From positions 3,027,501 through 3,091,500 of the forward strand of contig NZ_CP082966.1 in the NCBI RefSeq assembly GCF_019968605.1: a stretch of DNA of 64,000 bases, in the 5' to 3' direction. The notes below the pieces were generated by a model, which was given only the letters and a program-made list of their open reading frames with translations, was not told the origin of the DNA and searched no databases. This DNA is from Polaribacter litorisediminis. Lineage in GTDB: Bacteria > Bacteroidota > Bacteroidia > Flavobacteriales > Flavobacteriaceae. Position numbers and translations under genes: made by a program. Positions 1-8,724 of the stretch are shown here, in pieces (the stretch's first letter is position 1; every line of letters starts with the position of its first letter).

Positions 1-1263
1 CCCTTCTGGAATATGATAAGCCGTACAAGAAGATTTATCATCAATGATTAAGTTCTCTAGCCCACTATCTTCAAAACTAAAATGAACAGCACCTAGACTA
101 ACATTTATTTTTTTAACGTTGCGTAATACAATATCTATTGAAAAATAGTTATCGTCTTTCTTTCGGTAGTTAATCTTTTCACCATTAATGGTCAACTTTT
201 TTAGATTTTCTTCAAAAATTTCTACACTACCCTCCTGTAGTATAAAATTAAATTGTGGCACCATTGCCGGCATTTTTTTATATTGGCTGGGCGCATTAAT
301 ACCCAACATCTTCATAAACTTTTCAGCATCTGCAATAATGACTTGTGTTTCTGTAGGTTCGCATTCAATAGCTTCTTGCCCCATACTAGAAGTAATGATC
401 AATTTATACTCTTGATTTTTATCAATAAACTTTGATAGTTTTTTTAACATCTTATCCGTATGATCCATAGAAAAAAGTATTTCGTTACTATAGGTGCGTA
501 TCCATTCACCATCATAGTCTAAATTTTCGTATTCATCAGGAAAAAGTGCCGCCCAATATCGATGCATACTAGACGCTACATGGTTGGTAAAAAAAGTAAC
601 AAAATCAGGTTTTTTATCATTTAACTGTTTAAAAAACACATCAAAAGATAAAACTGCTTGAAATGTTCTCCTTCTTACATTTTTCCAAGGATCAATTTTT
701 TCTTCTACCAATTGCTTAGCCACACTAGTCATCGTATCTAGTTTAAATCCGAATTTTGTAATTTGTACAAGTCCAGCCAAGATTTCACCGTACGGTAAAG
801 CGTTATCAACATTACGCCCTGATTTTCTTGATAGATTTAAATTAATTTTCTGAAATAATTCGATATCCTTTGGGAAACATTCGTGATTTGGAGCAAACAC
901 GTCAGGTATATAGAAATCATAATTTTCTGTATTTTTTGGTACCGTTTGCGTATGTAAAGACCCAAAAACACCTGTCTTTATGCGATTACTTGATAAGATG
1001 TCCCATATTGGAGGAAACTCTTTATCAACTTCGGTAAGATTTTGATTAAAATCGGAAACAAAATGTTGATGACTTGGCACCCCTCTGTGTAATGTTGGCC
1101 AAGTGTTCCAAGGAGAAAGATGTCCTTTATTTTCAGTTATCGTTTCGTATTTCTTAAATTTGGGATAATTCTTAGCCAGCCAAGAGTTTGGCCTCATCTT
1201 CATGTAATATTGAAAAACTCGAATTGGAACCTCATTTAATTCAAAAAAAATTATCTTATTCAT
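1..1263 (-). CDS. Phosphodiesterase-like (alkaline phosphatase superfamily?) protein, 3' end missing
   Basis: An open frame of 421 codons starts at the ATG at 1263 and runs off the left edge of the window, so only the N-terminal part is seen. It begins MNKIIFFELNEVPIRVFQYY and contains FLTNH-like text (VTFFTNHVASSMHRYW, about residue 250) followed by a conserved-looking ITSSMGQEAIE. This pattern recalls type I phosphodiesterase/nucleotide pyrophosphatase proteins encoded in surface-polysaccharide clusters, where a metal-binding Asp/His set is spread along the chain. No signal peptide is evident. It reads in the same direction as the WecA-like gene that lies just upstream (63-bp gap), which fits a glycan biosynthesis operon. 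The family assignment is an inference from general resemblance only; the coding status is firm. Confidence 0.7.
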   Translation of the reverse strand, partial: MNKIIFFELNEVPIRVFQYYMKMRPNSWLAKNYPKFKKYETITENKGHLSPWNTWPTLHRGVPSHQHFVSDFNQNLTEVDKEFPPIWDILSSNRIKTGVFGSLHTQTVPKNTENYDFYIPDVFAPNHECFPKDIELFQKINLNLSRKSGRNVDNALPYGEILAGLVQITKFGFKLDTMTSVAKQLVEEKIDPWKNVRRRTFQAVLSFDVFFKQLNDKKPDFVTFFTNHVASSMHRYWAALFPDEYENLDYDGEWIRTYSNEILFSMDHTDKMLKKLSKFIDKNQEYKLIITSSMGQEAIECEPTETQVIIADAEKFMKMLGINAPSQYKKMPAMVPQFNFILQEGSVEIFEENLKKLTINGEKINYRKKDDNYFSIDIVLRNVKKINVSLGAVHFSFEDSGLENLIIDDKSSCTAYHIPEG

Positions 1264-1326
1264 AATGCTTTCATACTTTTGGATGTAAATTTTTATTTTA
1301 CGAAAATAAGGTATTTGTTAGAGTGG

Positions 1327-2463
1327 TTAAAATAAAATTTGAATTGCTGAAATTAAATGTTTAAAACTATTTTTTTTTCCAATATTCGCTTTCAGCTTGT
1401 AAAATAGCCCTAAAAAGAAGATAAAATAGAAAATCGAAATCCCCAACATTTGAAAACTATTAAAATAGGTAGACATGTATATAATTGAGACCGCTATTAA
1501 AAAATTAAGACAGCATAAAAACAAACTCGCTTTAAAATGCGTGAGCCCTGAATCTATTAATATATGATGGATATGATTTCTATCGGGATAAAAAGGACTG
1601 CTTTTTTTAAGTAAACGAACTCCAATGACTCTTAGAGTATCAAAACCAGGAATAAAAAAGATTCCGCTAATAACAATAAGTTTATTCTCTGCAACAAAAG
1701 AATATTCAGACAATAAAGAAATATCCATTGTTAAAAACTTTAAGGAAAAAACGGCGATGCAGAAACCCATTATTAAAGAACCTGTATCTCCCATAAATAT
1801 TTTTTTTGTAAGAGACACATTGTATCTAAGATAAGCAAGTAAAATACCTATTAAACTTAAGCAAAACAAAAAATAAAAATAAATACCTGCTGCATAAAAT
1901 AGAAATGCATAAATACTAAAAATAGCAATTCCGATAACAGAGGCCAAACCATCGATACCGTCTATTAAATTATACGAGTTTATAATGGTTAGCATAACTA
2001 TCGTAACCAAAATATACGATACAATCGGCGGAATACCTTCAATCCCTAAAAACCCCTCTAAAGAAGTTATCTTATAACAAGCACAAAAAATTACAAAAGA
2101 AATAGCAATCAACTCTGCCCCTACTTTAGCTCTGGGTGCAGAAATTACTAAATCATCCTTTAATCCTACAGCGAACATTAAAGCCAATGCCCCTAGCAAA
2201 TTTATACCAATGCCGTCGACATCCCAATTTTTAATAAAAATAAAAGCAAAAGATATGGTCAGAAAAAATGAGACACCGGCCATTGTAGGCGTGGAAATTT
2301 TATGCGAACTCCTTTCAGGTGGCAAATCAACTAAATCTCTACTATGAAGAATTTCTCTTATTTTAGGAATTAAAATAGTTACCATTATAAAAGATCCAAT
2401 GAGAGAAAGTATGGATATTACATAAAGATTGTCGAAAGTTAAACGCTGTATGAATGATTCCAT
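1327..2463 (-). CDS. UDP-GlcNAc (or related):undecaprenyl-phosphate sugar-1-phosphate transferase, WecA/TagO-like
   Basis: A 378-residue polytopic membrane protein of the MraY/WecA glycosyltransferase-4 family. It transfers a sugar-1-phosphate from a UDP-sugar to undecaprenyl phosphate at the inner membrane, the first step of O-antigen, capsule or teichoic-acid-like glycan assembly. Visible family signatures are DLPPERSSHK (about residue 46), the Mg-binding GLKDDL (about 100), NLIDGIDGLA (about 165), MGDTGS (about 227) and the cytoplasmic RNHIHHILID loop (about 300). About ten hydrophobic segments separate these. Length matches the family. It sits at the edge of a region with a methyltransferase remnant and a membrane-protein remnant, consistent with a partly decayed polysaccharide cluster. 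The sugar used cannot be read from the sequence. Confidence 0.9.
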   Translation of the reverse strand: MESFIQRLTFDNLYVISILSLIGSFIMVTILIPKIREILHSRDLVDLPPERSSHKISTPTMAGVSFFLTISFAFIFIKNWDVDGIGINLLGALALMFAVGLKDDLVISAPRAKVGAELIAISFVIFCACYKITSLEGFLGIEGIPPIVSYILVTIVMLTIINSYNLIDGIDGLASVIGIAIFSIYAFLFYAAGIYFYFLFCLSLIGILLAYLRYNVSLTKKIFMGDTGSLIMGFCIAVFSLKFLTMDISLLSEYSFVAENKLIVISGIFFIPGFDTLRVIGVRLLKKSSPFYPDRNHIHHILIDSGLTHFKASLFLCCLNFLIAVSIIYMSTYFNSFQMLGISIFYFIFFLGLFYKLKANIGKKNSFKHLISAIQILF

Positions 2464-3236
2464 TACTATTTTCCTTTATTTCTAATAAAATTATAACTTA
2501 CCTAAATACTTTAATATAAATTATTTTAAATAATCAATATTAAGATATTTTTACTTTATCAAAACAAGGGATTCATTTTTATAGTGCAAGTTAAACATAT
2601 TTCTTTTAAATGTAATTTAATTGAACACAACAAATAATATACATATTTAAACTCTAAACTAAAGAAAGCTACTAAAAAACATCTTTTGATGAATAAATAT
2701 CATGATAATAATATTAACAAATATAAAAAAGGAAATAGTAATGTTGTGGAAATGTATAGGTAATTTAAGACATCAATTAAAAGTTATGGCTTACAAATAA
2801 CAACATAACTAGCTAAATTCAATTTTATTTCCTTTTTATTTCACTATTAAATATACCCTTACTACCCTTTAGACATCTAATGCCGTAATACATGGTTTCT
2901 TTTTCGCTTCCTTTTTATTAAAAAAATGACCATCATCAATGCGATGTCAATTCTTTTTAATTTCAATAAATCAAAAAATAATTCAATGGGTGTAATTACC
3001 ATAATTAAGAAGAAATAAACTTTAAAGAGCATCTATAAATCCAGAAATAGATTGTTTATAAAATTTACAATTTCAATGAAACTATTTGATTTTTAGCAAC
3101 AGTCTTCTCTTCTTTTCTCTTCTCTTCGGTTTTTCTGATCTTGGGACGCAAGTGTATCCAAAATTTTAATTTTTTTTTAAAAAAAATGACGAGAATACGG
3201 AAACCCGTAAAGATTATTAAAATATTGCTAGTAGTT
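2464..3236. other. AT-rich non-coding stretch
   Basis: About 770 bases between the WecA-like gene and a long direct repeat. Frames on both strands are closed frequently and I recognise no gene, RNA or mobile-element end. A pyrimidine-rich tract lies at about 3107-3130. The stretch is probably decayed sequence at the border of the variable region. Confidence 0.5.
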
Positions 3237-3466
3237 TTGAGGAAAAATATGGAGGATGTATTTGTGATATGAGCAAATAAGAAAAACTCATTCGTCTAAA
3301 GTACTGTGTTTGCTAGTTTTTAAATGAAACCGAAAAATCGAATTGATGGTATCGCATTCAAAAAGCATACAAAGGTACATAAAGATTTAAAAAAGAAAAA
3401 ATAATAACAATTATAGCTATATGCGATATCACAGCAATGAGGGTATATAATTGTTAGTTACAATTA
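3237..3466. repeat. Long direct repeat, copy 1 (about 230 bp)
   Basis: Nearly the same sequence recurs at 4557-4787, with scattered substitutions. Both copies contain TATCGCAT and, about 100 bp later, its reverse complement ATGCGATA. Both end with a TTGTT...ACAATT inverted motif. The two copies bracket a broken methyltransferase gene and a truncated membrane-protein gene. This resembles the end of a gene cassette or a non-autonomous mobile repeat; the family is unknown to me. Confidence 0.75.
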
Positions 3467-3477
3467 AAACTAAAATT

Positions 3478-4371
3478 ATGAAAAATTTTGAATTAAAAAA
3501 ACATGACAAATATGATTACTTCTCAGTTGAACCAATGCCTAGTAAAAAGGAACTGAGTACATTTTATAAGAATGAATACTACCAGAAAGATTCTGGTCAA
3601 TATGCTAAAAATTATTCAGACATTGAACTTGAATACTTTGCGAGTGATTGTAAGGTGTTGCAGCGACTATTTTCAAGAACTTTCCCTAATTCCAATCGGA
3701 AATCGATTCTTGATGTTGGTTGTGGCGAAGGGTATTAAAGTAATTTTTTTCTAAAAAACAATTGGGATGTTAATTGTTTCGATTATTCTGAATTTGGTAT
3801 CATGACCCACAATCCCAATCTTAAAAATCACTTTGTCAAAGGTGAGTTAGAGAACTTGTTAAAAGAAGTAAAACAAAAAGAACAAAAGCATTCTATTATT
3901 CTTCTAAAAAATGTCCTTGAGCATGTTATTTCACCAACTTCAACACTTAAGCTTATTAAGGACATAATGGATGAGGAAACTTTGCTGTATATCGATGTGC
4001 CAAACGACTATTCTTCATTTCAAGATTTTTTAATTAAGAATAGTTATACTAAAAACACATGGTTTTGCCCACCACAGCACTTGCATTATTTTCAATTCGA
4101 TTCGATACAAAAACTTCTTCAGGGTGAAGGGTTTGAAATAGTTAGTTTACAAGCTGGTTACCCAATCGAACAATTTTTGGTAAATGAATTTTCTAACTAT
4201 GTTAAAAATAAACATACTGGAAAATCGGCTCATCTTTCAAGGTGTGAAATCAGTGCTTTTTTATTAAATCAAGGCATAGATAAATATATAAAGCTAAAAG
4301 AAGTCTACGGTGATTTGTCATTTGGACGAGAAATTCATGTTAGCGTAAAACTCAAAAACAAAAGCAACTAG
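3478..4371 (+). pseudogene. SAM-dependent class I methyltransferase interrupted by an in-frame stop
   Basis: Reading from the ATG at 3478, the frame gives a Methyltransf_23-like protein up to the SAM-binding motif ILDVGCGEGY, then meets TAA at 3736-3738. The same frame continues without other stops (SNFFLKNNWDVNCFDYSEFG, then KNVLEHV) to 4371, giving a total of about 297 residues, normal for the family. One point mutation therefore separates this from an intact gene. Such enzymes often modify sugars in glycan clusters, which suits the neighbouring WecA-like gene. It lies between two long direct repeats. Re-initiation at 3802 would give a 189-residue fragment without motif I, which is unlikely to be active. 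A base-call error at 3736 is the main alternative. Confidence 0.8.
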
Positions 4372-4439
4372 CAAGGTGTATAATGCATAACCTTCGGGAT
4401 ACGGCGCCATACAATATACGTTCTATGCAAATAAAACTA

Positions 4440-4556
4440 ATGAAAAAAGAACTTATAATATCAATTAGTCTTCTAATAATTAGCTTTTTACCAATCTTCA
4501 TATTAGGTGAACAAAGCTGGATTACGATTCATGATAATTTAGATTCGGGAGTGTAA
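4440..4556 (+). pseudogene. N-terminal remnant of a polytopic membrane protein
   Basis: A 38-codon frame starts MKKELIISISLLIISFLPIF and runs to SWITIHDNLDSGV before stopping at TAA 4554-4556. One transmembrane segment followed by a W-I-x-I-H-D-N-L-D motif resembles the beginning of DUF6044/YfhO-like membrane proteins of glycan loci; this is a memory-based guess. The frame is cut off exactly where the second long direct repeat begins, so a recombination or insertion event probably removed the rest. Confidence 0.5.
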
Positions 4557-4787
4557 TTTTGAAAAAAAATAGGGGTGATGTATTTGTGATATGGGCAAGT
4601 AAGAAAAAACCATTCATCTAAAGTACTGTTTTTCTTAGTTTTTAAATGAAACCGAAAAATCGAACTGATGGTATCGCATTCAAAAAGCGTACAAAGTTAC
4701 AGAAAGATTTAAAAAAGAAAAAATAATAACAATTATAGCTATATGCGATATCACAGCAATGAGGATATACAATTGTTGGCAACAATT
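4557..4787. repeat. Long direct repeat, copy 2 (about 230 bp)
   Basis: Second copy of the repeat at 3237-3466. It ends with the palindromic core TTGTTGGCAACAA, where copy 1 has the degenerate TTGTTAGTTACAA. The toxin gene on the other strand ends four bases later. Confidence 0.75.
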
Positions 4788-4790
4788 TAA

Positions 4791-5354
4791 CTATAACTGA
4801 GTATGTAGAAAATCAGCAGTATCTTTTAATCCTCGATTTCTTAATATATCCAAAACTTGAAACTCATCCAAATCAGGATTTCTTCTATTCAAAACTAGCT
4901 CTTTAAAAGCTTTGACAGCCAGATCTGGATTTAAATCAACGATATCTGTGAGAAAGTCGTCAGCAGTTTTTGCTGTTAAACCAAAAGATGCTAAATATTC
5001 TTTTGGAAAATCCTTAATGTTGTTTGTAACAATAACATTTGCATTTGTCTTAATAGCAGCTGCCAAAACGTGTCTATCTTTAGGGTCTGGTAGTTTAAGG
5101 CTACTGATTAAACCCGAATAATTATTAACCAAAGCATCAGGGAATGCTTGATTTGCTCTATTAGCTCTTTTACTTGATTCCTCTAAGCTTACACCTTTTC
5201 TCGACATTATGTCTTTCCATTCATCAAAAATATGCTCACTCCATTTTGGAGTAAACATATCATAATATGCAAAACAGAAAAGTAAATCTCTAATCTCAAT
5301 TGGATAAATAACATTTGTATCTAGGACACATTTAAATCTAACACTATGAATCAT
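4791..5354 (-). CDS. PIN-domain ribonuclease toxin (VapC-like)
   Basis: A 187-residue protein whose first half is a PIN domain. The N-terminal CVLDTNVIYP holds the first catalytic Asp (D12), DPKDRHVLAAA (about residue 89) supplies the next acidic pair, and VIVTNNIKDF (about 107) carries the last one. PIN toxins cleave RNA with Mg2+ and are neutralised by a co-encoded antitoxin. Its start overlaps the end of the HTH gene at 5344-5799 by 11 bp, the usual antitoxin-first layout. The C-terminal 60 residues extend beyond the minimal domain, as in chromosomally encoded PIN_26-type toxins. It lies in a cassette-like region with other stability modules. Confidence 0.85.
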   Translation of the reverse strand: MIHSVRFKCVLDTNVIYPIEIRDLLFCFAYYDMFTPKWSEHIFDEWKDIMSRKGVSLEESSKRANRANQAFPDALVNNYSGLISSLKLPDPKDRHVLAAAIKTNANVIVTNNIKDFPKEYLASFGLTAKTADDFLTDIVDLNPDLAVKAFKELVLNRRNPDLDEFQVLDILRNRGLKDTADFLHTQL

Positions 5355-5799
5355 ATAAACCTAATTCTTCATCCGACTTCATCATATCAATAATATGCTG
5401 TTTCTGAATTTTCTTCATGCTCTTTTTATGTTTCATAACATCTTCAAATTTAACCCTTCTATGTTTACCAACTTTAGTGAATTCAATTTCACCTTCTTCA
5501 AGAAGTTTAACTAAATGAGGTCTTGAACAACCTAAAATTTCAGCAGCTTTTTGAGTTGTGATCTCTGTCGCAACTGGGACAAGTGAAAAAGGCTTTCCTT
5601 GGCTCATTGCTTTTAATATTTCACCAAGAAATTTTAAAGCACTTAAAGGAATTTTAATTTTTTCTTGAGTTTCTTCAATTTCTATCTCTGGATTTTCCGA
5701 CTTCAATTGTTCTATTACAGAAGCCAAAGCATCATAGGATTCTATTGCTAATTTTTGCTCATCTTTCGAAGGCCTATTGATTTTCTTAAAAGTTTCCAT
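5344..5799 (-). CDS. Excisionase-type HTH antitoxin partner of the PIN toxin
   Basis: A 151-residue protein with a MerR/excisionase-like helix-turn-helix at about residues 82-125 (EITTQKAAEILGCSRPHLVK, then a wing GEIEFTKVGKHRRVKFEDV). The N-terminal 80 residues are helical, the C-terminus basic. It precedes and overlaps the PIN gene, so it most likely binds and inhibits the toxin and represses the shared promoter. An AT-rich stretch with short repeats upstream (5800-5875) would be the operator; I see no clear single motif there. Confidence 0.8.
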   Translation of the reverse strand: METFKKINRPSKDEQKLAIESYDALASVIEQLKSENPEIEIEETQEKIKIPLSALKFLGEILKAMSQGKPFSLVPVATEITTQKAAEILGCSRPHLVKLLEEGEIEFTKVGKHRRVKFEDVMKHKKSMKKIQKQHIIDMMKSDEELGLYDS

Positions 5800-5875
5800 T
5801 GTCGCTGTTTCAATATAGTTTTATACAATATTAAACGAAATAAACGAAACAATCTTACAATTTTATGTTAAAATT

Positions 5876-6040
5876 AAAAAACTATTGCCAATCACGAAGC
5901 ATATGGCGTGCCGACCTGTGCCGTGTTTCGGTATAGGCCAACGCTATGTGCCTTGTTGACCGATCCATTGCTAAGAATAAGGCAGGAAAACGACGGTTTG
6001 GGTTTGGGTTTTAAAAGGAGTGTGATTGGAGAAAAGAGCG
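5876..6040. repeat. Cassette-flanking direct repeat, copy 1
   Basis: About 160 bp that recur at 8019-8185 in the same orientation, on the two sides of the mobile mystery gene pair. Shared landmarks are GCCGACCTGTGCCGTGTTTC, TATAGGCCAACGCTAT, TGCCTTGTTGAC and GGTTTGGGTTT. The left part (GCATATGGCGTGCC) is imperfectly complementary to the right part (GGCCAACGCTATGTGCC), giving a folded, attC-like shape. No integron integrase is visible here. Recombination between the copies would excise the gene pair. Confidence 0.7.
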
Positions 6041-6847
6041 CGTTTTCAATATTTCTAGTACATACGAGCTATGTATAATGCGTTTTTTAAATTTTTAGTC
6101 CTTTTAGAGCGTGTTTTAGGGCTCATTTTTTTGAGTTTAGACACTAGTATACTACGGGCACATTGCCATTTCTTTACTATTTGTATTTCAATTTTTTACG
6201 TATTGCTATCTTGTTATACGCTTTTGGAGGACCTCTACCATCGAATGTTAACAGCGTGATTAAAACTCCTTTTTTACAACTAGGGCCGCAACGATGTACC
6301 TATTTTTCTATCAAAACATACTCATCGATCACATCTAAATCTTTATTGGCTAATTGAAGCTGGAGGTGTGGTCGCTTTTTATTACTCTTTTGAGCGTTAC
6401 AATGATCTGTTTGCTTACCCAAGTAAATATGCCTATGTGCCTGCCGGCAGCCAGGCAGGTAGGATTTCTGCTTGGCCTGTCCTGAGCGTAGTCGAAGGGT
6501 CAGTACCGAGTTTTATAGTCTCGCTTTCTTCAGATGTAACTTCGCAGTTACCACCATTGCCACTTACTAATGCTTCAAGAAGCCTGTCCTGAGCGAAGTC
6601 GAAGGGTTACTCCTGTGCATAAGGGGCTTACACCCTGTAGATTCATTATTTACCTTTCGCTAAATAAAAGATGCCCATACTGGGCACACACTGCATATAA
6701 AAAATAGGCGAAACACTCCTAAATTCATAGCTTTGAACTCGTATCAAAGTTCGTGCTTAGCCCAAAGTTTGGTGCTTCGTAATCGCCTACTTTTCATATA
6801 CTAAACGTTGGCTTTAATTTAAACGAGAACCTTTTAGACTAATTTAT
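6041..6847. other. Non-coding cassette interior with dispersed repeats
   Basis: No convincing gene on either strand. It holds two copies of the dispersed motif CCTGTCCTGAGCG(A/T)AGTCGAAGG (6475-6500 and 6592-6606), a REP-like GCCTGCCGGCAGCCAGGCAG at 6438-6457, and an imperfect inverted repeat between about 6693-6715 (ATAAAAAATAGGCGA) and 6783-6806 (TCGCCTACTTTTCATAT). The last could be a second attC-like fold. Short open frames here do not look like proteins. Confidence 0.5.
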
Positions 6848-6959
6848 TCATACATATGTGTATGATTATTTACATAAAAGAATACACATAAGTATTCTTT
6901 TTTTGTATATTTATACATATTTGTATACTTTTGTTTTGATTTACATACTTATATGTATA
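6848..6959 (+). promoter_or_regulatory. Promoter with four operator-like repeats for the mobile mystery operon
   Basis: Four short dyads lie in tandem: CATACATATGTGTATG (about 6849), GAATACACATAAGTATTC (about 6880), TATACATATTTGTATA (6911) and TACATACTTATATGTATA (6942). A Bacteroidota -7 box TACTTTTG sits at 6926-6933 overlapping the third. The layout suggests autorepression by the XRE protein encoded immediately downstream. Confidence 0.6.
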
Positions 6960-6971
6960 AAATATTGACGA

Positions 6972-7433
6972 ATGAGAAACAAGAAAAAACTACTCGTAGA
7001 ACAATTAGACCAAAAACTGGCTTATTTTAAAGATGCAGGAATGATCCTGGTCCCACAAAAAGGATGGGTAAATACTATTAGAACCACTCTTAATATGACA
7101 AGAGACCAATTAGGGACCAAACTTGACTTGACTAAAGGAGCTATTCAAAAAATCGAAGAACGTGAAGCTACAGGTCAGATAACTATAAACAAACTAAAGG
7201 ATGTTGGCAATGCCTTGAATATGAAGTTTATATATGGTTTTATTCCTAAAGATGGGACCATCGAAAGTCTAATCAACTTAAAGGCTGAAAAACTGGCCCG
7301 AAAAATTGTTTTAAGGACCAATCAAAATATGAAATTAGAGGACCAAGGAATCAGTGAAGATAAAATTGAACATTCCATAAATGACTTGGCTAATGAAATA
7401 AAAAGGGAAATGAGAAAGTCATTATGGGATTAG
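6972..7433 (+). CDS. Mobile mystery protein A (XRE-family HTH)
   Basis: A 153-residue protein with a Cro/C1-type helix-turn-helix at about residues 35-90 (WVNTIRTTLNMTRDQLGTKL, then TKGAIQKIEEREATG). The pattern W-I-x-x-I-R-x-L-x-M and the following VGNALNMKFIYGFIP are typical of the TIGR02612 'mobile mystery protein A' family, which is regularly found beside a Fic protein in mobile contexts. It most likely acts as antitoxin/repressor of that Fic protein. It overlaps the Fic gene by 10 bp. Tandem dyads upstream are probable autoregulatory sites. The pair lies between two 160-bp direct repeats, so it looks like a movable cassette. Confidence 0.85.
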   Translation: MRNKKKLLVEQLDQKLAYFKDAGMILVPQKGWVNTIRTTLNMTRDQLGTKLDLTKGAIQKIEEREATGQITINKLKDVGNALNMKFIYGFIPKDGTIESLINLKAEKLARKIVLRTNQNMKLEDQGISEDKIEHSINDLANEIKREMRKSLWD

Positions 7434-8020
7434 ATTTAAAATACGCAGATGGCCAAACACCTTTAGATGAAGACGAAAAAGAAGGTCTAAAAATAAAATT
7501 AATAACAACTCAAAAAGAACTCGATGAATTTGAACAGTTAAATATTGAAAATGCTGTAGAATGGACTATTCGAGCTAATTTAAAACCTGAAAAAATATTG
7601 ACTGAAAAGTTTATAAAAGATTTACACAAAAAAATGTACGGCGATGTTTGGAAATGGGCAGGTGAATTTAGAAAGACTGACAAAAACATTGGAATAAAAT
7701 GGACTCAAATCGGAATAGAACTGAAAAATCTAATTGATGACACTAAATATTGGTTAACTAACAAGACTTATCCACCTAAAGAAATTGCTATTAGATTTAA
7801 ACATAGAATCGTAGCAATTCACTGCTTTCCCAATGGAAATGGTAGACACTCAAGAATGATGGCTGATATAATTATTGAATCTATTTTCGGAAAAGAAATT
7901 TTCAGCTGGCACCAGTCAAATATGGTTAGCCTAGATGCAACAAGAAAAGAGTATATCATAGCATTAAGAGAAGCTGACAATGGACATATAATACCATTAA
8001 TAACATTTGCAGAAAACTAA
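7424..8020 (+). CDS. Mobile mystery protein B (Fic-domain protein)
   Basis: A 198-residue Fic protein. The catalytic motif is HCFPNGNGRHSR (H133 in place of HPFxxGNGRxxR), intact except for Cys replacing Pro. Fic proteins transfer AMP or related groups to target proteins. Upstream, WKWAGEFRKTDKNIGI (about residue 76) matches the beta-flap that positions the target. The protein fits TIGR02613 'mobile mystery protein B', usually coupled to protein A as here. Start chosen at 7424, giving a 10-bp translational overlap with protein A. A second direct-repeat copy begins at its stop codon. Confidence 0.87.
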   Translation: MGLDLKYADGQTPLDEDEKEGLKIKLITTQKELDEFEQLNIENAVEWTIRANLKPEKILTEKFIKDLHKKMYGDVWKWAGEFRKTDKNIGIKWTQIGIELKNLIDDTKYWLTNKTYPPKEIAIRFKHRIVAIHCFPNGNGRHSRMMADIIIESIFGKEIFSWHQSNMVSLDATRKEYIIALREADNGHIIPLITFAEN

Positions 8021-8185
8021 AAAACTATTACCAATAACTAACCATATGCCATGCCGACCTGTGCCGTGTTTCGGTATAGGCCAACGCTATATGCCTTGTT
8101 GACTGATCCATTGCTAAGAATAAGGGGGAAAAACGACCGTTTGGGTTTGGGTTTGGGTTTTAAAAGGAGTGTAATTGGGGAAAGT
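8019..8185. repeat. Cassette-flanking direct repeat, copy 2
   Basis: Copy of 5876-6040 with about ten substitutions and one extra GGGTTT unit in the GGGTTTGGGTTT tract. It starts at the stop codon of the Fic gene, as a cassette recombination site would. Confidence 0.7.
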
Positions 8186-8246
8186 AGAGAGTTTTTAATA
8201 TTCGGCTGTGCTCAGCCTAACGAATACCTTATAAAAAACTAATTTT

Positions 8247-8287
8247 AAAACGGAAAAATTATCAGACAGAGTTTAAATTACACTCCC
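8247..8287. repeat. Possible insertion-sequence end remnant
   Basis: The segment ends AAATTACACTCCC (8275-8287). The inverted form GGGAGTGTAATTT occurs at 4547-4559, where it truncates a membrane-protein gene. The orientation is that expected of terminal inverted repeats bracketing 4547-8287, but no transposase is present and similarity beyond 13 bp is weak. Confidence 0.3.
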
Positions 8288-8355
8288 AATATTTTTTTAA
8301 AATTAGTATTACAATACACTTTTAAATATAAATAATCTGTTCCCTACAAAACAAA

Positions 8356-8381
8356 AAAGGTTTAACATCCGTTAAACCTTT
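8356..8381 (-). terminator. Rho-independent terminator of the thioredoxin gene
   Basis: Perfect 11-bp stem (AAAGGTTTAAC / GTTAAACCTTT) with a four-base loop, followed on the minus strand by a T-rich run. It lies 25 bp after the trxA stop codon. Confidence 0.85.
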
Positions 8382-8406
8382 ATACTATTATAAAAAATGA
8401 ATACTT

Positions 8407-8724
8407 CTATAATGCAGCATCAATCTTACCTGTATAGGTTTTTTTAGGAGCAACTCCTACTTGCTTATCAATCACTTCTCCGTTTTTAAAGATTAAAACA
8501 GTTGGTATGTTACGAACACCATATTTAGCAGCAAATTCTTGATTAGCATCTACATCAACTTTACCTACAATTGCTTTTCCTTCATATTCAGCGTGAATTT
8601 CATCTACAATTGGCCCTACCATTCTACAAGGTCCGCACCAAGCTGCCCAAAAGTCTACCAATACTGGTTTGTCTGATTGTAATACTACTTCGTCAAAATT
8701 TGCGTCTGTGATTTCTAATGCCAT
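8407..8724 (-). CDS. trxA: Thioredoxin
   Basis: A 105-residue thioredoxin, standard length. The redox-active WCGPC is at residues 29-33 within VDFWAAWCGPC, followed by the cis-proline region RNIPTVLIFKNGE (about 72-84). It reduces protein disulfides in the cytosol using electrons from thioredoxin reductase. It is monocistronic: a hairpin terminator follows and a 270-bp gap separates it from metF. No export signal is present. Nothing unusual. Confidence 0.97.
   Translation of the reverse strand: MALEITDANFDEVVLQSDKPVLVDFWAAWCGPCRMVGPIVDEIHAEYEGKAIVGKVDVDANQEFAAKYGVRNIPTVLIFKNGEVIDKQVGVAPKKTYTGKIDAAL

Noticed and set aside
6071..6592. Three overlapping frames of 60-75 codons
   Set aside because: Low-complexity translations crossing dispersed repeats; no homologous look and no promoter.
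5876..8185. A true integron
   Set aside because: No IntI-type integrase or attI is visible, and the repeats do not contain strict GTTRRRY/RYYYAAC core sites; only the folded shape and position are attC-like.
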